From Rhizobacter sp. OV335 (GTDB lineage: Bacteria > Pseudomonadota > Gammaproteobacteria > Burkholderiales > Burkholderiaceae_C), in assembly GCF_900142965.1 (NCBI RefSeq), contig NZ_FRCQ01000014.1, forward strand, positions 104,634 to 168,633: DNA of 64,000 nucleotides, in the 5' to 3' direction. The notes below the pieces were generated by a model. That model saw only the letters and a list, made by a program, of their open reading frames with translations, did no database searches and was not told where the DNA came from. A program made the translations under genes and the position numbers. Position 1 is the first letter of the stretch, and each line of letters starts with the position of its first letter. Shown in pieces: positions 61,212-64,000 of this stretch.

Positions 61212-61538
61212 TCAGACTTGATGCGCCCCCAAATCCTCGGCCCGCCGGCCCTCGACCCATTTCAGATATTCACGCCTCAACGCAGAGAATCTCTCAAGTT
61301 CCCAGTTGTCTTCAGCCGGAATTATTTTTGACCCTCGAACCAGTTTTCTATCGATTAAAAACTCAATCCATGACAGCTTGCGAGGCAGGACCTCACCAAA
61401 TAGCATTATATTATTAACATTATCAATAATATAAAACATCGCGGATATCTCCGAGACGGAACCGAGCATTCCGGGCCTTATATTCACCGTATTCTCGAAC
61501 CATTTCATAAACTCGATGCATTTCTGATAATTTTCCAT
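61212..61538 (-). CDS. candidate immunity protein for the Rhs toxin
   Basis: This 108-residue protein has no recognised family and no signal peptide. MENYQKCIEFMKWFENTVNI and the acidic, helical body fit small immunity proteins. The DNA is much more AT-rich than the rest of the window, as is the toxin tip encoded one base upstream, so the two were probably acquired together. Its start lies two bases after the stop of the Rhs gene, which supports co-expression. Confidence 0.7.
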   Translation of the reverse strand: MENYQKCIEFMKWFENTVNIRPGMLGSVSEISAMFYIIDNVNNIMLFGEVLPRKLSWIEFLIDRKLVRGSKIIPAEDNWELERFSALRREYLKWVEGRRAEDLGAHQV

Positions 61539-61539
61539 A

Positions 61540-63870
61540 TTACTTGTATTGTGATATATTTTTTAGAGTCTCAATAATATAACTATTTGGGCCAAGGTTT
61601 GAATTATTTAGCATATTTACATACTGACTATACAACATCCCCTCAGCGCCAGTGTAAGAGTCGAATACCTTATCCCCAAATCTGACGGCAAAATGCTGAA
61701 ATGCGGTGTACTTGTCGCCGATATAAACAAAGTTTGTTCTCGAAGGCGCTATCCTAATAAACTCCGGCGTCAAATTAACGGATTTAGCTGCTCTAGCTAT
61801 GCCATCCGCGACATCTACGCATTTATTGGTCGCCAACGGATATCGGGTTGTCAATGTCTGGACAGCCCCTTGAAGTTGCTGCAATTTGGTTGCGAGGGCT
61901 AGAACACCGGCGCCAGCCCCTGCATTCTGCGCAATAAGGATTGCCTCTTCAAATTCCCCGCGCGCAGCCATGGCCAGTATGCGCGCATTTACCGTGTCCA
62001 TCAATCCATTCGGGTCAGTCCGACTCAAAGGATCTCCACTCACATAAGCGTAGGTGTTCAGCCCTCCCGCAAGCCCGATTGGATCCGGCTGCGTGTACGC
62101 TCCCTTCGAGTTGTCATAGCTGCGGAAGTAGTTGTACCAAAGCCCCGACTCCGCATCCGCATACTGCCCCGGGAAACGCAGGTTCTGGGTGAAGGCACCT
62201 AGCCCGTCGGGATCAGTTTCCGGCGCCGTCGCACCGAAAGGCTCGGCCAGCCAGCGCCAACGCTTGGCTCCGCCTTGGTCCACAACGACGCGCGGTGCAT
62301 TCAGATGGTCGGCATGGATGTAAAAGATGAGAGGCGGACCGCTCGTGTTCGCCGGATCCGGGGTGAACATCGCCACCGGAACGCTGTCCAACCACACGTA
62401 TTCGCGTAGCGCCTTGCCGGTTTGGTCGTATTCGCCCAGCAGTTGCCCTTCGAGGGCGTAAACGAAGATCACCGTCTCACCGGTGGTCGTCACCTTGCGG
62501 ATGCGCCGGCGCTGTGCGTCATAGTCGTAGCTGCCGGTCACGCCCGCTTTGGTGATGCTCGCGATCGCGCCGTTCAGTCCATAGGCCGCGGTGTAGTTCG
62601 CGCTGTCGCTGGTCGTGTTGCCGGCGCTGTCGTAGCCGAAGCTTCTTGCCGGGTTCGTGATGCTCGTCAGTCGGTTGCTCGTCGCCTCGGTCGTGTAGAT
62701 GCTCGGGTTGCCGTTCAAGCTCACGCTTGTGCGGTTGCCGTTGGAGTCGTAGGCAATCGACCAGCTCGATGCGGCCGTCGTGATGCTGGTGAGCCGGCTG
62801 TTCTCGTCGTACCCGAAGCTCTGGTCGAGTGCGGGTTGCGCAGTGCCGTTGCTTGCCAAGAAGTGCGTGAAGCCGCTGATGCGGTCGGCCGCGTCATAGG
62901 TCAAGTCGCGCAGCGCGTTGCCCAGCGGGTAGCGAACGATGCGACCGCTCAGGTCGAACTGCCGCATGTGGGTCACCAAGCCGCTGGCCATGTGCCAGTC
63001 CCAGCCGCTCACCGGTCCGAAGGGTTCCCATTTCACGTTGCTGATCAGCGGGATGGGCGTGCTGCCGGCGTCCTTCGCCAAGCCCATGCCGATGAGCTCG
63101 CCGGTGTCGCGCGTGATCACCAGCACCCGGCCCGATGGATAGGTGATGGTCATCAGGTCGCCATGCGAGTAGGCGTACTTCACTGTCGTCTGGATCGGAA
63201 CAGCGTTCGCGCCAGCCCTCGCGTTCACCGACCGCACTGCTTCCGTGACTCGGCCCCGCGGGTCGTACTTCACTCGGGCGAAGCCGTTCGGATGGTCGAT
63301 GCGGCTGAGTCGGCCGATGCTGTACGTGTAGTCCGGGCCGGTGAGGTCCCAGGTCCACGTCACGGTCTGGCTCGGCTGACCGCTCTGCGTGTAGACGAGG
63401 CTGGTCACCCGGTTCAGCTCATCGTACGTGTAGGTCTGCGTCACGCCCCGGCTGTCGGTCAGCGTCTTCAGGTTCCGCGCCGAGTCGTAGGTGACGTTCG
63501 TGATGCCGGTGTCCGGGCTGATCAGCTGCGTCGCATCGCCGAAGCCGTTGCGCGGGTATTGCGTGATCAGGTTGCGCGGGTCGGTCACCTTGGTCGCGCG
63601 TCCTCCCCCGTCGTACTCGATCGCCGTCTTGCCGTTCTTCGGGTCGGTCAGCTCCTTCACGCGGTATTGCGCGTCGTAGCTCGCCTTGTTCTGCAGGTTC
63701 AGGCTCTCGGGAGCCTTGGTCACCTTGGTGGGATTGCCCTCGGCGTCGTATTCATAGGTGGTCACCGGCGTCGGAGACACGGGCGGGGGCGGCACTTGGG
63801 CCATCGCTGCATGGGTCAGCAACGCCGCCGCAGCCGTGGCGATCAGGTTGCGCTTCATCGTCTTTTTCAT
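61540..63870 (-). CDS. Rhs/YD-repeat protein with papain-like toxin tip
   Basis: This 776-residue protein starts with a Sec signal (NLIATAAAALLTHAAMAQ) and then YD repeats (YEYDAEGNPTKVT, YDELNRVTSLVY, YDSAGNTTSDS and others) ending in the Rhs core motif PDPIGLAGGLNTYAYVSGDP and TDPNGL (about residue 623). The last 150 residues are a separate, AT-richer tip. There Cys684 (TNKCVDVADG), His726 (FQHFAVRFGD) and Asp737 (KVFDSYTG) have the order and spacing of a papain-fold Cys-His-Asp site. It may be a protease, amidase or related toxin. An ATG at 63858 is an alternative start. Confidence 0.85.
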   Translation of the reverse strand: MKKTMKRNLIATAAAALLTHAAMAQVPPPPVSPTPVTTYEYDAEGNPTKVTKAPESLNLQNKASYDAQYRVKELTDPKNGKTAIEYDGGGRATKVTDPRNLITQYPRNGFGDATQLISPDTGITNVTYDSARNLKTLTDSRGVTQTYTYDELNRVTSLVYTQSGQPSQTVTWTWDLTGPDYTYSIGRLSRIDHPNGFARVKYDPRGRVTEAVRSVNARAGANAVPIQTTVKYAYSHGDLMTITYPSGRVLVITRDTGELIGMGLAKDAGSTPIPLISNVKWEPFGPVSGWDWHMASGLVTHMRQFDLSGRIVRYPLGNALRDLTYDAADRISGFTHFLASNGTAQPALDQSFGYDENSRLTSITTAASSWSIAYDSNGNRTSVSLNGNPSIYTTEATSNRLTSITNPARSFGYDSAGNTTSDSANYTAAYGLNGAIASITKAGVTGSYDYDAQRRRIRKVTTTGETVIFVYALEGQLLGEYDQTGKALREYVWLDSVPVAMFTPDPANTSGPPLIFYIHADHLNAPRVVVDQGGAKRWRWLAEPFGATAPETDPDGLGAFTQNLRFPGQYADAESGLWYNYFRSYDNSKGAYTQPDPIGLAGGLNTYAYVSGDPLSRTDPNGLMDTVNARILAMAARGEFEEAILIAQNAGAGAGVLALATKLQQLQGAVQTLTTRYPLATNKCVDVADGIARAAKSVNLTPEFIRIAPSRTNFVYIGDKYTAFQHFAVRFGDKVFDSYTGAEGMLYSQYVNMLNNSNLGPNSYIIETLKNISQYK

Positions 63871-63874
63871 GTTC

Positions 63875-64000
63875 TCACTCCCTGCCCGTGCTCTGCTGCG
63901 CACGGCCCAGTGCATCCATCGCCCGGGCCAAGCCGCGCTTGAGCGCACCGGACGGATCCTTCACGCGCTGATCGGTCTGGTTGCCGGCGTTGTCCAGCAC
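63875..64000 (-). CDS. end of an Rhs/YD-repeat-type protein, partial
   Basis: Only the last 41 codons lie in the window. VLDNAGNQTDQRVKDPSGAL resembles a YD-type repeat ('D.aGN...r..Dp.G'), followed by a helical tail ending SGTRE-like (QQSTGRE). The stop is four bases before the start of the Rhs gene, so the two are one operon. It probably encodes the upstream partner or N-terminal half of the Rhs system. Confidence 0.65.
   Translation of the reverse strand: MLDNAGNQTDQRVKDPSGALKRGLARAMDALGRAQQSTGRE

Overview
The window is high-GC, densely coded DNA with short intergenic gaps. Long antisense open frames are common and come from the base composition. The gene families fit a Burkholderiales-type betaproteobacterium: a TctDE/TctAB locus, type VI secretion accessory genes, HrpX-type plant-inducible promoter motifs, cellulases and phosphocholine-type phospholipases C. 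This is inference; no rRNA, tRNA or CRISPR array was recognised, so the genus is open. A soil or plant-associated, polymer-degrading and competitive lifestyle is suggested.

Left part (1-11100): the end of a TctD-like response regulator and a TctE-like kinase precede tctB and tctA, with no TctC visible. A tightly overlapping type VI secretion effector island follows: DUF6484, TIGR02270 HEAT-like protein, DUF2169, an active-site-less ketosynthase-like protein, a DUF4150 PAAR-like tip protein, a predicted zinc deaminase toxin with HAE and PCxxC motifs, two tandem related candidate immunity proteins, and an exported SurA_N-like protein.

Middle-left (11100-24010): a MazEF-like module sits under a perfect palindromic operator. 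Then come a DUF3597 gene, a decayed kelch gene, an Ig/PPC lipoprotein, and a 713-residue protein read leftward behind a perfect PIP box (TTCGC-N15-TTCGG). A LacI regulator heads an ABC importer, a GpdQ/CpdA-like phosphodiesterase and a phosphocholine phospholipase C, possibly a phospholipid headgroup scavenging set.

Cellulase block (24020-30452): a leftward three-gene operon encodes a GH48 cellulase with CBM2, a LemA protein and a GH9-CBM3c-FN3-CBM2 cellulase. It lies behind two perfect LacI-type palindromes, and the GH48 gene carries an exact 36-bp in-frame tandem duplication.

Centre (30453-47721): a sulfonate-type ABC importer with an FMN monooxygenase and a TauD dioxygenase ends in a truncated methyltransferase. 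A block of unrelated genes (LysR, DsbA-like, MBL-like, NTF2-like, solute-binding protein) is bracketed by gene remnants. A second phospholipase C, a DeoR regulator, an orphan amino-acid binding protein and a B12-binding radical SAM protein follow.

Right part (47758-64000): several exported proteins, including a modular CBM5/12 protein with a 58-residue Pro-Ala linker, are followed by a seven-gene leftward operon (DUF2147, TorF-like porin, FGGY kinase, class II aldolase, class III aminotransferase, a metal-ligand-less aldolase-like protein, MFS transporter) opposite a TetR regulator. This resembles an uncharacterised catabolic pathway. The window ends with an Rhs protein whose AT-richer tip looks like a papain-fold toxin, with a small candidate immunity gene beside it.
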